Source: Streptomyces sp. NBC_01016
GTDB lineage: Bacteria; Actinomycetota; Actinomycetes; Streptomycetales; Streptomycetaceae
DNA length: 64,000 nt
Assembly (NCBI RefSeq): GCF_026341035.1
Contig: NZ_JAPEOQ010000001.1
Coordinates: forward strand, 3,162,001-3,226,000
Direction of reading: 5' to 3'
Below, piece by piece: positions 17,996 to 26,079 of the stretch. How positions within the stretch are numbered: the first letter of the stretch is position 1; every line of letters begins with the position of its first letter. Below the pieces are notes generated by a model, which searched no databases, had not been told where the DNA came from, and saw only the letters and a list, made by a program, of their open reading frames with translations. Both the position numbers and the translations under genes were made by a program.

Positions 17996-18037
17996 TATCG
18001 CGCACTCGTGACGGCGGTCACGATGCGGTGATACGGT
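17996..18037 (+). promoter_or_regulatory. Promoter/operator of the crotonase-monooxygenase operon
   Basis: A -35-like GTGACG (18008-18013) and -10-like TACGGT (18032-18037) are separated by 18 nt. TCGTGAC/GTCACGA arms (18006-18012, 18017-18023) form an operator over the -35. The same GTGAC-N4-GTCA-N9-GATACGGT arrangement recurs at 31271-31300 before the acyl-CoA dehydrogenase, so the two operons probably share a regulator; PaaX is the obvious candidate. Confidence 0.65.
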
Positions 18038-18123
18038 CGACGGGTCCAGGGCCAGCAGGATCCGCCGCAAGAGCCCTGGCCCCTCCTCGGCACGCCACGC
18101 CCGCCACCCGCCGGAGGCATCGC

Positions 18124-18954
18124 ATGAGTCCCTTCACCGGCTCCACCCCCCGCACCGACTCCTGGCAGCACCTGACGTACGCCGTGGACGAGAGCGGCGT
18201 CGCCACCGTCACGCTCGCCCGCCCCGAGAAGCTCAACGCGCTCACCTTCGGCGCCTACGCCGACCTGCGCGACCTCCTCGCCGAGCTGTCCCGCGAGAAA
18301 TCCGTGCGCGCCCTCGTCCTTACCGGCGAGGGCCGCGGCTTCTGCTCCGGAGGCGACGTCGACGAGATCATCGGCGCCACGCTCTCCATGGACACCGCGC
18401 AGATCCTCGACTTCAACCGGATGACCGGGCAGGTCGTACGGGCCGTGCGCGAGGCACCCTTCCCGGTGATCGCCGCCGTGCACGGGGTCGCGGCAGGCGC
18501 GGGCGCGGTCCTGGCGCTCGCCTCCGACTTCCGCGTCGCCGACCCCAGTGCCCGCTTCGCGTTCCTGTTCACGAAGGTCGGCCTTTCCGGCGGCGACATG
18601 GGCGCGGCCTATCTGCTGCCCCGCGTCGTCGGCCTCGGTCACGCCACCCGCCTCCTGATGCTCGGCGACGCGGTCCGCGCGCCCGAGGCCGAGCGCATCG
18701 GCCTGATCAGCGAGCTGACCGACGAGGGCCGGGCCGACGAGGCCGCGCTCGCCCTCGGCCGGCGCCTCGCCGAGGGGCCCGCGCTCGCGTACGCGCAGAC
18801 GAAGGCGCTCCTGACGGCCGAGCTGGACATGCCCCTCGCCGGGGCCATCGAGATGGACGCGGCCACGCAGGCGCTGCTCATGCACGGTGAGGACTACGCC
18901 GAGTTCCACGCGGCGTTCACCGACAAGCGCCCGCCGAAGTGGCAGGGGCGGTGA
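18124..18954 (+). CDS. Enoyl-CoA hydratase/isomerase family protein
   Basis: A 276-aa crotonase. The oxyanion-hole segments are ALVLTGEGRGFCSGGDVDE and AAVHGVAAGAGAVLALASDFRVAD, followed by FTKVGLSGGDMGAAYLLPRVVG. GGAGG (18113-18117) gives a good ribosome-binding site six bases before ATG 18124. It lies 7 nt upstream of the bifunctional aryl-CoA monooxygenase/reductase and is in the same operon, so it probably hydrates or cleaves the ring-derived CoA ester formed by that enzyme. The exact reaction is inferred. Confidence 0.88.
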   Translation: MSPFTGSTPRTDSWQHLTYAVDESGVATVTLARPEKLNALTFGAYADLRDLLAELSREKSVRALVLTGEGRGFCSGGDVDEIIGATLSMDTAQILDFNRMTGQVVRAVREAPFPVIAAVHGVAAGAGAVLALASDFRVADPSARFAFLFTKVGLSGGDMGAAYLLPRVVGLGHATRLLMLGDAVRAPEAERIGLISELTDEGRADEAALALGRRLAEGPALAYAQTKALLTAELDMPLAGAIEMDAATQALLMHGEDYAEFHAAFTDKRPPKWQGR

Positions 18955-18961
18955 CCGGCGA

Positions 18962-21250
18962 ATGACCGTACGCGCCCGGCGCATCGCCGTCATCGGAGGC
19001 GGCCCCGGCGGCCTGTACGCCGCCGCCCTCCTCAAGCGCCTCGACCCGGACCGGGAGATCACGGTCTGGGAGCGGAACGCCCCGGACGACACGTTCGGCT
19101 TCGGCGTCGTCCTGTCCGACGAGACCCTCGGCGGCATCGAGCACGCCGACCCGGTGGTCTACCGGGCGCTCCAGGACGAGTTCGTACGCTGGGACGACAT
19201 CGACATCGTGCACAGGGGGCAGCGCCACACGTCGACCGGCCACGGTTTCGCGGCGCTCGGCCGACGCCGCCTCCTGGAGATCCTGCACGGCCGCTGCCGC
19301 GAACTCGGCGTGGACCTGCGCTTCCAGGAGGAGGCGCCGCCGATCGCCGCACTCCGCGAGGCGTACGACCTGGTGATCGCCGCCGACGGGGTGCACAGCA
19401 AGACCCGCGACACGTACGCCGACGCGTTCGGGCCGCACATCGAGGAGCACCGCAACCGCTACATCTGGCTCGCCGCCGACTTCGCCTTCGACGCCTTCCG
19501 CTTCGACATCGCCGAGACGGAACACGGCGTGATGCAGCTGCACGGATACCCGTTCAGCGAGGGTGGGTCCACGGTGATCGTGGAGATGCGCGAGGAAGTG
19601 TGGCGAGCGGCAGGCTTCGCCGACATGGACGTACGCGAATCGATCGAGGCCTGCGCGAAAATCTTCAAGGACGCGCTGGGCGGCCGGGCTCTGAGGACCA
19701 ACAACTCTTCGTGGGCGACTTTTCGGACTGTCGTCAACGACCGCTGGTCGCACGGGAATTGCGTGCTCATCGGCGACGCCGCGCACACCGCGCACTTCTC
19801 CATCGGCTCCGGTACGAAGCTCGCCGTCGAGGACGCGCTCGCGCTCGCCGCGTGCCTGACCGAGCAGCCGACGACCGATGCGGCGCTGGCCGCGTACGAG
19901 GAGGAGCGCAGGCCCGTCGTGGCGTCGACGCAGCGGGCGGCGCGGGCCAGCCTCCAGTGGTTCGAGGAGCTGGGCCGCTATCTCGACCAGCCGCCGCGCC
20001 AGTTCGCGTTCAACCTGCTCACGCGCTCGCGCCGGGTGACGCACGAGAACCTTCGGCTGCGGGACGCGGGGTTCACGGAGGCGGTGGAGCGGGAGTTCGG
20101 CTGCCCCGAGGGCACGCCGCCGATGTTCACGCCGTTCCGGCTCGGTGGCCTTGAGCTGCGCAACCGGGTCGTCGTCTCGCCGATGGACATGTACTCGGCG
20201 GCGGACGGGGTGCCGGGCGACTTCCACCTCGTGCACCTGGGGGCGCGGGCGCTCGGCGGGGCGGGCCTCGTCATGACGGAGATGGTGTGCGTGAGCCCGG
20301 AGGGCCGCATCACGCCGGGCTGCGCGGGCCTGTACGCACCCGAACAGGCGGCGTCCTGGCGCAGGATCACGGACTTCGTCCACACGCAGTCACCCGGCAC
20401 GGCGATCGGGGTGCAGCTCGGCCACTCGGGGCGGAAGGGTTCCACGCGCCTCATGTGGGAGGGCATGGACGAGCCGCTCCCGGCGGCGGACGACAACTGG
20501 CCGCTGGTCGCGGCGTCCGCGCTCCGCTACCGGCCGGACAGCCAGCTGCCGCGCGAGTTGGCGGTGGCCGAACTCGCGGACGTGCGTGAGCAGTTCGTGG
20601 TTGCGGCACGGAACGCGGCGGACTCGGGCTTCGACCTCCTCGAACTCCACTGTGCGCACGGGTACCTTCTCTCCGGCTTCCTCTCGCCGCTGACGAACCG
20701 GCGTACGGACGCGTACGGCGGCTCGCTGGAGGGCCGGTTGCGGTTCCCGCTGGAAGTCTTCGACGCCGTACGCGAGGTGTGGCCGGACGAGCGCCCGATG
20801 ACGGTGCGGATCTCGGCCACGGACTGGGCGGAGGGCGGCACCAGCGAGGAGGAGGCCGTGGCGGTCGCCCGTGCCTTCGCCGCGCACGGCGCCGACGCGA
20901 TCGACGTGTCCACGGGGCAGGTCGTCTCGGACGAGCGGCCCGCGTTCGGGCGCTCCTACCAGGTGCCGTACGCGGACCGGATCCGGGCGGAGGCCGGTGT
21001 CCCGGTCGTCGCGGTCGGCGCGATCTCGTCGTGGGACGACGTCAACTCCCTTGTCCTGGCAGGCCGTACGGACCTCTGCGCGCTGGCCCGCCCGCACCTG
21101 TACGACCCCAACTGGACGCTCCACGCGGCGGCGGAACAGGGGTATGTGGGGCCGGGGGTGGTGTGGCCCCAGCAGTACGGTGCGGGGTCCCGGCGGCCCC
21201 AGACGGGTCGGCTGGATGCGCCTAAGCCGAGGTTGGTGCTGCCGGGGTGA
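18962..21250 (+). CDS. Bifunctional aryl-CoA monooxygenase/reductase (2-aminobenzoyl-CoA or salicylyl-CoA type)
   Basis: A 762-aa natural fusion. Residues 1-390 are an FAD aromatic hydroxylase: the Rossmann GGGPGGLYAA, then GDAAHTAHFSIGSGTKLAVED for FAD ribityl binding. Residues 400-762 are an Old-Yellow-Enzyme-like reductase (MFTPFRLGGLELRNRVVVSPM; GYLLSGFLSPLTNRRTDAYGGS). This matches 2-aminobenzoyl-CoA monooxygenase/reductase of Azoarcus evansii and the Streptomyces enzyme annotated salicylyl-CoA 5-hydroxylase/oxidoreductase (SdgC-like). It would hydroxylate and then reduce the CoA-activated ring. RidA, ligase and acyl-CoA dehydrogenase genes further on favour the aminobenzoate route; choosing between substrates needs assay. 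Confidence 0.88.
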   Translation: MTVRARRIAVIGGGPGGLYAAALLKRLDPDREITVWERNAPDDTFGFGVVLSDETLGGIEHADPVVYRALQDEFVRWDDIDIVHRGQRHTSTGHGFAALGRRRLLEILHGRCRELGVDLRFQEEAPPIAALREAYDLVIAADGVHSKTRDTYADAFGPHIEEHRNRYIWLAADFAFDAFRFDIAETEHGVMQLHGYPFSEGGSTVIVEMREEVWRAAGFADMDVRESIEACAKIFKDALGGRALRTNNSSWATFRTVVNDRWSHGNCVLIGDAAHTAHFSIGSGTKLAVEDALALAACLTEQPTTDAALAAYEEERRPVVASTQRAARASLQWFEELGRYLDQPPRQFAFNLLTRSRRVTHENLRLRDAGFTEAVEREFGCPEGTPPMFTPFRLGGLELRNRVVVSPMDMYSAADGVPGDFHLVHLGARALGGAGLVMTEMVCVSPEGRITPGCAGLYAPEQAASWRRITDFVHTQSPGTAIGVQLGHSGRKGSTRLMWEGMDEPLPAADDNWPLVAASALRYRPDSQLPRELAVAELADVREQFVVAARNAADSGFDLLELHCAHGYLLSGFLSPLTNRRTDAYGGSLEGRLRFPLEVFDAVREVWPDERPMTVRISATDWAEGGTSEEEAVAVARAFAAHGADAIDVSTGQVVSDERPAFGRSYQVPYADRIRAEAGVPVVAVGAISSWDDVNSLVLAGRTDLCALARPHLYDPNWTLHAAAEQGYVGPGVVWPQQYGAGSRRPQTGRLDAPKPRLVLPG

Positions 21251-21375
21251 CCGGGTGATCGGTGGGCGCCCATGGCGACGGTTGGGCGGTACCGGGGGTT
21301 CGGCGGCCCGGGGTGTCGGGGCCACTCGCTCCCGCTGCGCGGCACCGGGGTCGGCACCGGCGCCGGTGGTTGCGC

Positions 21376-22041
21376 TTATGCCGGCGTCCCGGCCGCGTTT
21401 CCTCGCCCATCTCCCACCCGCCCGCCCCCTCCGGGGGCTCCGGCCGCGTCGGTGCGGGGCCGTACGCCGGTGATCACGACGTCGAGCAGATGGTCGGCCT
21501 GCCTCTCCCGGTCCGGCACGCGCTCGGTGGCAACCGCGATCCCGTTGGCCAGGTTGAGGAGATCCGAGATCGTGATGCCGCTCCGGGCCGCGCCCGCCTG
21601 CTGCGCCTGATGCAGAAGCTCTCCGCCCGCCGCGCGCACCTCGTCATGCCGTGCTTCCACATGATGTCCGGGCTCGGCAAGTTCCTCGGACAGCAGCGTG
21701 GCAAGGCCACGGAACGTGTTGTTGTGCGCCACGACCGCCCGTAGCCACACCTCAAGGGCCTGCCCGGGTTCGAACTCGGCCGAGAGCCGGCGCGCTCGTG
21801 TGCACAGGGCCTGGACCCGCTCGTCCATCACCGCGACGGCAAGTGCGCCTCGCCCCTGAAAGTGGCGATGCAGCGTCGCCGAGCCCACCCCGGCGTGCCG
21901 GGCAATCCGCTCCAGGGACACCAACACACCTTCTGCGGAGAACAGTTGACCGGCGGAGGCCACGATCCGCTCGCGGCTGATCCGGGCATCGGCACGCACG
22001 GGGCGGCCGTCGCCCGCACGTTCCTCGTTCGCCGGCTGCAT
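21376..22041 (-). CDS. TetR/AcrR-family transcriptional regulator
   Basis: A 221-aa regulator. The N-terminal HTH is ISRERIVASAGQLFSAEGV...LERIARHAGVGSATLHRHFQGR. The C-terminal ligand domain holds ELLHQAQQAGAARSGITISDLLNLANGIA, a segment common in TetR_C_33-like proteins. I place the start at ATG 22041, served by GAGGAGG at 22051-22057 (complement). An in-frame ATG at 22059 would put codons inside the operator palindrome. It is divergent from the crotonase gene at 22136 and very likely represses both. Confidence 0.87.
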   Translation of the reverse strand: MQPANEERAGDGRPVRADARISRERIVASAGQLFSAEGVLVSLERIARHAGVGSATLHRHFQGRGALAVAVMDERVQALCTRARRLSAEFEPGQALEVWLRAVVAHNNTFRGLATLLSEELAEPGHHVEARHDEVRAAGGELLHQAQQAGAARSGITISDLLNLANGIAVATERVPDRERQADHLLDVVITGVRPRTDAAGAPGGGGRVGDGRGNAAGTPA

Positions 22042-22057
22042 TCTTTCCCGCCTCCTC

Positions 22058-22084
22058 ATTAAGTGGGGTCTGACCCCACTTAAT
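22058..22084. promoter_or_regulatory. Perfect 27-bp palindromic operator for the TetR regulator
   Basis: Perfect 13-bp inverted repeats (arm ATTAAGTGGGGTC) around a single T. It fills the start of the gap between the divergent TetR and crotonase genes, which is where a TetR dimer binds to autoregulate and control its neighbour. Confidence 0.85.
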
Positions 22085-22135
22085 ATGGCACAGTGAAGGC
22101 GCCAGGCTCTTGCCGATCGAAAGGTTCGATGCCCG

Positions 22136-22942
22136 ATGCCCGATGCGCTGGATGATCGCGACAGGCTTCTCGGCGGCTTCGTGGAACGCCCGGCCCTGAA
22201 GCGGTACAAGGCCACGTTCGCCGAACACTTCGACATCCACCGGGACTCGGGGGTTGTCGAGATCCGCATGCACACCGACGGTGGACCGGCGGTCTTCTCG
22301 CGTGCGCTGCTGAACGCTTGGGGCAGAGTGCTCTCGGAAGCCGGCGCGGACCCGGACAACGAGGTCCTGATCATTACCGGGACGGGCCGACAGTGGATGG
22401 CCGGGGTCGATCCGCAGTCGTTCGCACAACCGTTGTCACAGTGGTCCAGCGACCTGCTGTACGAGCAGTATTCCGACGGGGCGCGACTCCTTGAGGGGCT
22501 GGTCCTGGGCGTCGACGTACCGACCATCGGGGTACTGAACGGACCCGGTCCACGCCAGGAACTGGCCCTGATGTGCGACGTCACCCTGTGCGCCGACGAT
22601 GTGGTGATCGCCGACGGGAATTTCGCCGCAGGGTCGGTGCCCGGCGACGGCATGTACCTCGCCCTGGAGGAGCTGCTCGGCACCAAGCGTGCCGCCCACC
22701 TCGCCTACACGGGCGGGGGGATCGATTCCGCGACCGCACTGCAATGGGGGTTGGTCAACGAGGTGCTGCCGAGGGATCAACTGATGGACCAGGCCCGCCG
22801 AGTCGCAGAAACAATCATGGCTGCGCCCCGCACTACCCGTCGGCTCACCCATGCGCTGATCAGCCGCCCATGGCGGCGCCGGATCACCGAGGAGCTGCGT
22901 GGCGGATACGCGACGCAGCTCCTCGCGGGCAGTGGCAGCTAG
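22136..22942 (+). CDS. Crotonase-fold protein resembling 6-oxocamphor hydrolase (beta-diketone hydrolase-like)
   Basis: A 268-aa crotonase. Unlike standard hydratases, it opens RYKATFAEHFDIHRDSGVVEIRMHTDGGP and has VPGDGMYLALEELLG plus ALQWGLVNEVLP, which recall 6-oxocamphor hydrolase and cyanobacterial beta-diketone hydrolase. Those enzymes cleave C-C bonds of cyclic diketones instead of acting on CoA esters. ATG 22136 is the in-frame start in a GATGCCC direct repeat; no strong ribosome-binding site is visible. It is divergent from the TetR gene across the palindromic operator and followed at 64 nt by a VOC protein, suggesting an inducible two-gene catabolic or detoxifying unit. Confidence 0.75.
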   Translation: MPDALDDRDRLLGGFVERPALKRYKATFAEHFDIHRDSGVVEIRMHTDGGPAVFSRALLNAWGRVLSEAGADPDNEVLIITGTGRQWMAGVDPQSFAQPLSQWSSDLLYEQYSDGARLLEGLVLGVDVPTIGVLNGPGPRQELALMCDVTLCADDVVIADGNFAAGSVPGDGMYLALEELLGTKRAAHLAYTGGGIDSATALQWGLVNEVLPRDQLMDQARRVAETIMAAPRTTRRLTHALISRPWRRRITEELRGGYATQLLAGSGS

Positions 22943-23006
22943 CGCTGTCGCGAACACCCCCCGGCACAAGCAGAGACGCACCCTACGAGGAGCTACGGCA
23001 CCGACG

Positions 23007-23348
23007 ATGAAGATCGACTCAGTGATCACACGACAGTGTGTCGACGACCTGGACGCGGCCGTCACCTTCTACGAGAGGCTGACCGGCGGGACAGCCGCCC
23101 GCTTCGCCTTCGCCGGGGTCGATCTGGCGAGCGTTGGTCCCTTTCTCCTGTTCAGCGGGCCCGACGAAGCGGTGCAACGGGTCGCCGGAGTCGGGGCCAC
23201 TCTCGTGGTCGCCGACCTGGACACGGCAGTTGAGGAAGCCGTGGCGGCCGGGGCCACCGTGGTAAGGCCGGCGCAGCCGACCCCCAATGGCCATCGTGCG
23301 GTGCTTCGTCACCCCCACGGGGGCGTGTACGAATACGTCGGCTCCTGA
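23007..23348 (+). CDS. VOC-family (glyoxalase/bleomycin-resistance) protein
   Basis: A 113-aa single VOC module with the beta-alpha-beta-beta-beta pattern: VITRQCVDDLDAAVTFYERLTG, then VVADLDTAVEEAVAAGATVVRPAQPTPNGHRAVLRHPHGGVYEYV. ATG 23007 (MKIDSV) was chosen as the normal family start; GAGGAG lies about 14 bases upstream. It is probably cotranscribed with the crotonase and under the same TetR operator. The substrate is unknown. It converges on cysN with a 12-nt gap. Confidence 0.8.
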   Translation: MKIDSVITRQCVDDLDAAVTFYERLTGGTAARFAFAGVDLASVGPFLLFSGPDEAVQRVAGVGATLVVADLDTAVEEAVAAGATVVRPAQPTPNGHRAVLRHPHGGVYEYVGS

Positions 23349-23360
23349 GCGTCCGCCCCG

Positions 23361-24569
23361 TCAGGGAGACAGATCCGTCATACCCGCCGTCAGCGTCGTT
23401 CCGTCCGACGGGTCGAGCAGGAGGAACGCTCCCGTTCGGCGCACCTCCGCGTACGCGTCGAGTACCAACGGCTCGGCCGTCCGCAGCACCACCGACCCGA
23501 GGTCGTTCGCGGTCAACTCGTCCGCTCCGCCAAGCGACTTGACGATCCCGCGCACCGTGCGGGTCGTGTGGCGCACCAGGACGCGCTGGCCGACCCGCAG
23601 CGCCCGGTCCGCCACATGGCACACCGAACCCCGCACGTCCTGCGTCACCGTCGGCGCCCGGTCGGTGCTCGACGCGATCAAGTCGCCGCGTGCCACGTCG
23701 AGTTCGTCCGAGAGGCGCACCGTGAGCGAGGCCCCCGCGTGCGCTTCCGTCACCTCCGTGCCCAGTACGTCCAGCCCCGCGATCGTCGACGTACGGCCCG
23801 AGGGGTGCACCGTAACGGTGGAGCCGACCCGGAGTGTTCCCGATACCAACTGGCCCGCGTAGTAGCGGGATTCTCCGTGCCGGATCACGTACTGGACCGG
23901 GAAGCGGGCAGGCGCCGACGGGGATTCGGCCGTCGCCGGGACCGTCTCCAGGTGTTCCAGGACCGTCGGCCCGCCGTACCAGTCCATGCGCTCGGACGGG
24001 TCCACGACGTTGTCGCCCGCGAGCGCCGAGATCGGGATCGCGGTCACCTCCGGAATCCCCAACTCGTCCGCAAGCGCCGCGAACGCCTCCGTGATCGCGC
24101 CGAACGCGGACTCCTCGTACCCGACGAGGTCCATCTTGTTCACCGCCAGGACCACATGCGGGACCCGCAACAGCGCGGCGATCGCCGCATGCCTGCGGGT
24201 CTGCTCGACGACCCCGTTCCTGGCATCGACCAGGATGATCGTCAGCTCCGCCGTCGAGGCGCCCGTCACCATGTTCCGCGTGTACTGCACGTGGCCCGGC
24301 GTGTCCGCCAGGATGAAACGGCGACGCGGCGTCGCGAAGTAGCGGTACGCGACGTCGATCGTGATGCCCTGCTCGCGTTCGGCCCGCAGCCCGTCCGTGA
24401 GGAGCGCCAGGTCGGGGGTTCCCGTGCGGGAGATCGACTCCAGCTGGTCGGCCAGAACCGACTTGGAATCGTGCAGCAGGCGGCCGACGAGCGTGGACTT
24501 GCCGTCGTCGACGGACCCGGCCGTGGCGAGCCGCAACGTACCGACGTCGGCGATCGTGGAAACAGACAT
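23361..24569 (-). CDS. cysN: Sulfate adenylyltransferase, large GTPase subunit
   Basis: A 402-aa EF-Tu-like GTPase of ATP sulfurylase. G1 is GSVDDGKST, the G3 region DTPGHVQYTRNM, G4 NKMDL, followed by two beta-barrel domains. GTP hydrolysis by CysN drives adenylation of sulfate by CysD to form APS. There is no fused APS-kinase domain, consistent with a separate cysC here. It follows cysD by 2 nt and is the last gene of an operon headed by a sulfotransferase, so APS/PAPS made here is likely used for sulfation. No cysH, cysI or sulfate permease is adjacent. Confidence 0.95.
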   Translation of the reverse strand: MSVSTIADVGTLRLATAGSVDDGKSTLVGRLLHDSKSVLADQLESISRTGTPDLALLTDGLRAEREQGITIDVAYRYFATPRRRFILADTPGHVQYTRNMVTGASTAELTIILVDARNGVVEQTRRHAAIAALLRVPHVVLAVNKMDLVGYEESAFGAITEAFAALADELGIPEVTAIPISALAGDNVVDPSERMDWYGGPTVLEHLETVPATAESPSAPARFPVQYVIRHGESRYYAGQLVSGTLRVGSTVTVHPSGRTSTIAGLDVLGTEVTEAHAGASLTVRLSDELDVARGDLIASSTDRAPTVTQDVRGSVCHVADRALRVGQRVLVRHTTRTVRGIVKSLGGADELTANDLGSVVLRTAEPLVLDAYAEVRRTGAFLLLDPSDGTTLTAGMTDLSP

Positions 24570-24571
24570 CT

Positions 24572-25525
24572 CTAGAAGTACCCTTCGCGCTTGCGGTCTT
24601 CCATGGCCGCCTCTGACAGCTTGTCGTCGGCGCGGGTGGCGCCTCGTTCGGTGAGTCGGGAGGCCGCGATCTCCGCGATCACCTGGTCGAGCGTCTCGGC
24701 GTCGGAGTCGACGGCGCCGGTGCAGGACATGTCGCCGACCGTGCGGTAGCGGACGAGTCGCTTCTCGACGTGCTCGCCCTCCTTCGGGCCGCCCCACGCA
24801 CCGGCCGTCAGCCACATGCCGCCCCGGTCGAACACCTCGCGGCGGTGCGCGAAGTAGATCTCCGGCAGCTCGATCCGCTCCCGCGCGATGTACTGCCAGA
24901 CGTCCAGCTCGGTCCAGTTGGAGAGAGGGAAGACGCGGACGTGCTCGCCGGGTGCGTGGCGGCCGTTGTACAGCTGCCACAGTTCGGGGCGTTGGCGGCG
25001 CGGGTCCCACTGCGAGATCTCGTCCCGCAGTGAGAACACCCGCTCCTTCGCCCGCGCCTTCTCCTCGTCGCGGCGGCCGCCGCCGAACACGGCGTCGAAG
25101 CGTTCGTCCCGGATGGTCTCCGTCAGCGGCACCGTCTGAAGCGGATTGCGGGTCCCGTCGGGGCGTTCGCGGAGCACACCCCGGTCGATGTAGTCCTGTA
25201 CGGACGCCACATGGAGTGTCAGCCCGTGTGCGGCGACCACACGGTCCCGGTACGCGATGACCTCGGGGAAGTTGTGCCCCGTGTCGACGTGCAGCAGCGG
25301 GAACGGCACCGGCGCGGGCGCGAACGCCTTCAGCGCCAGATGCAGCATCAGGATCGAGTCCTTGCCGCCGGAGAAGAGGATCACCGGCCGCTCGAACTCG
25401 CCCGCCACCTCGCGCAGGATGTGCACCGCCTCGGACTCCAGAGCGTCCAAGTGGCTGAGTTCATAGCTGAGTTCATGAGCGTTCAGGTCGTCCGAGTGGC
25501 TCGGCGCGTAACGGAAGTCGCTCAC
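24572..25525 (-). CDS. cysD: Sulfate adenylyltransferase, small subunit
   Basis: A 317-aa PP-loop ATP pyrophosphatase-type enzyme catalysing sulfate + ATP to APS + PPi. Motifs are ILFSGGKDS (PP-loop), LHVDTGHNFPEV, GGGRRDEEKARAKER and PLSNWTELDVWQYI, all characteristic of CysD. GTG 25525 is fixed by the 4-nt GTGA overlap with cysC. A longer reading adds only a Gly/Pro/Arg-rich stretch antisense-like in composition. It works as a heterodimer with CysN, encoded 2 nt downstream. Confidence 0.95.
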   Translation of the reverse strand: MSDFRYAPSHSDDLNAHELSYELSHLDALESEAVHILREVAGEFERPVILFSGGKDSILMLHLALKAFAPAPVPFPLLHVDTGHNFPEVIAYRDRVVAAHGLTLHVASVQDYIDRGVLRERPDGTRNPLQTVPLTETIRDERFDAVFGGGRRDEEKARAKERVFSLRDEISQWDPRRQRPELWQLYNGRHAPGEHVRVFPLSNWTELDVWQYIARERIELPEIYFAHRREVFDRGGMWLTAGAWGGPKEGEHVEKRLVRYRTVGDMSCTGAVDSDAETLDQVIAEIAASRLTERGATRADDKLSEAAMEDRKREGYF

Positions 25526-26079
25526 AGCAAACCCCTCGCCACCAGCACCGCCCGCACCGAACCCGCCGACTGCTGCGGCGTCTGGAACTGCGTCTCCAGG
25601 GCCAGGTCCGGGTCGACCGGAGGCTCGTACGGGTCGTCCACCCCGGTCAGCCCCGTCAGCTGGCCCGCGGCCTGACGCGCGTACAGGCCCTTCACGTCGC
25701 GCTCGCTGCACACCTCGACCGGCGTCGCGACATGCACCTCGACGTACGGGGTGTCGCTGGAGGCGTGCCGCTTACGGACGGCCTCGCGGCTGTCCGCGTA
25801 CGGGGCGATGACCGGGACGACGGCGAACACCCCGTTGCGGGCGAGGACTTCGGCGACGAGGCCGATGCGCTGCACGTTCGTGTTCCGGTCCTCGCGGCTG
25901 AAGCCGAGGCCCGCCGACAGGAAGCGGCGGATCTCGTCGCCGTCGAGCACCTCGACGCGCCGGCCCTCCGCGCGCAACTGCCCCGCGAGGGCGCGCGCCA
26001 CGGTCGTCTTGCCTGAACTGGGCAGCCCGGTGAGCCAGATCGTGGCCCCTTGCGGGCGGGCCTTCGTGGCCGTGGTCAT
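25522..26079 (-). CDS. cysC: Adenylylsulfate (APS) kinase
   Basis: A 185-aa kinase converting APS to PAPS, the sulfuryl donor. The P-loop is GLPSSGKTT, followed by the APS-binding DGDEIRRFLSAGLGFSREDRNTN and the lid region RDVKGLYARQAAGQLTGLTGVDDPYE. All are intact. Its ATG overlaps the glycosyltransferase stop (ATGA, 26076-26079) and its stop overlaps the cysD GTG. The order glycosyltransferase-cysC-cysD-cysN builds PAPS beside the sulfotransferase that would use it. Confidence 0.95.
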   Translation of the reverse strand: MTTATKARPQGATIWLTGLPSSGKTTVARALAGQLRAEGRRVEVLDGDEIRRFLSAGLGFSREDRNTNVQRIGLVAEVLARNGVFAVVPVIAPYADSREAVRKRHASSDTPYVEVHVATPVEVCSERDVKGLYARQAAGQLTGLTGVDDPYEPPVDPDLALETQFQTPQQSAGSVRAVLVARGLL

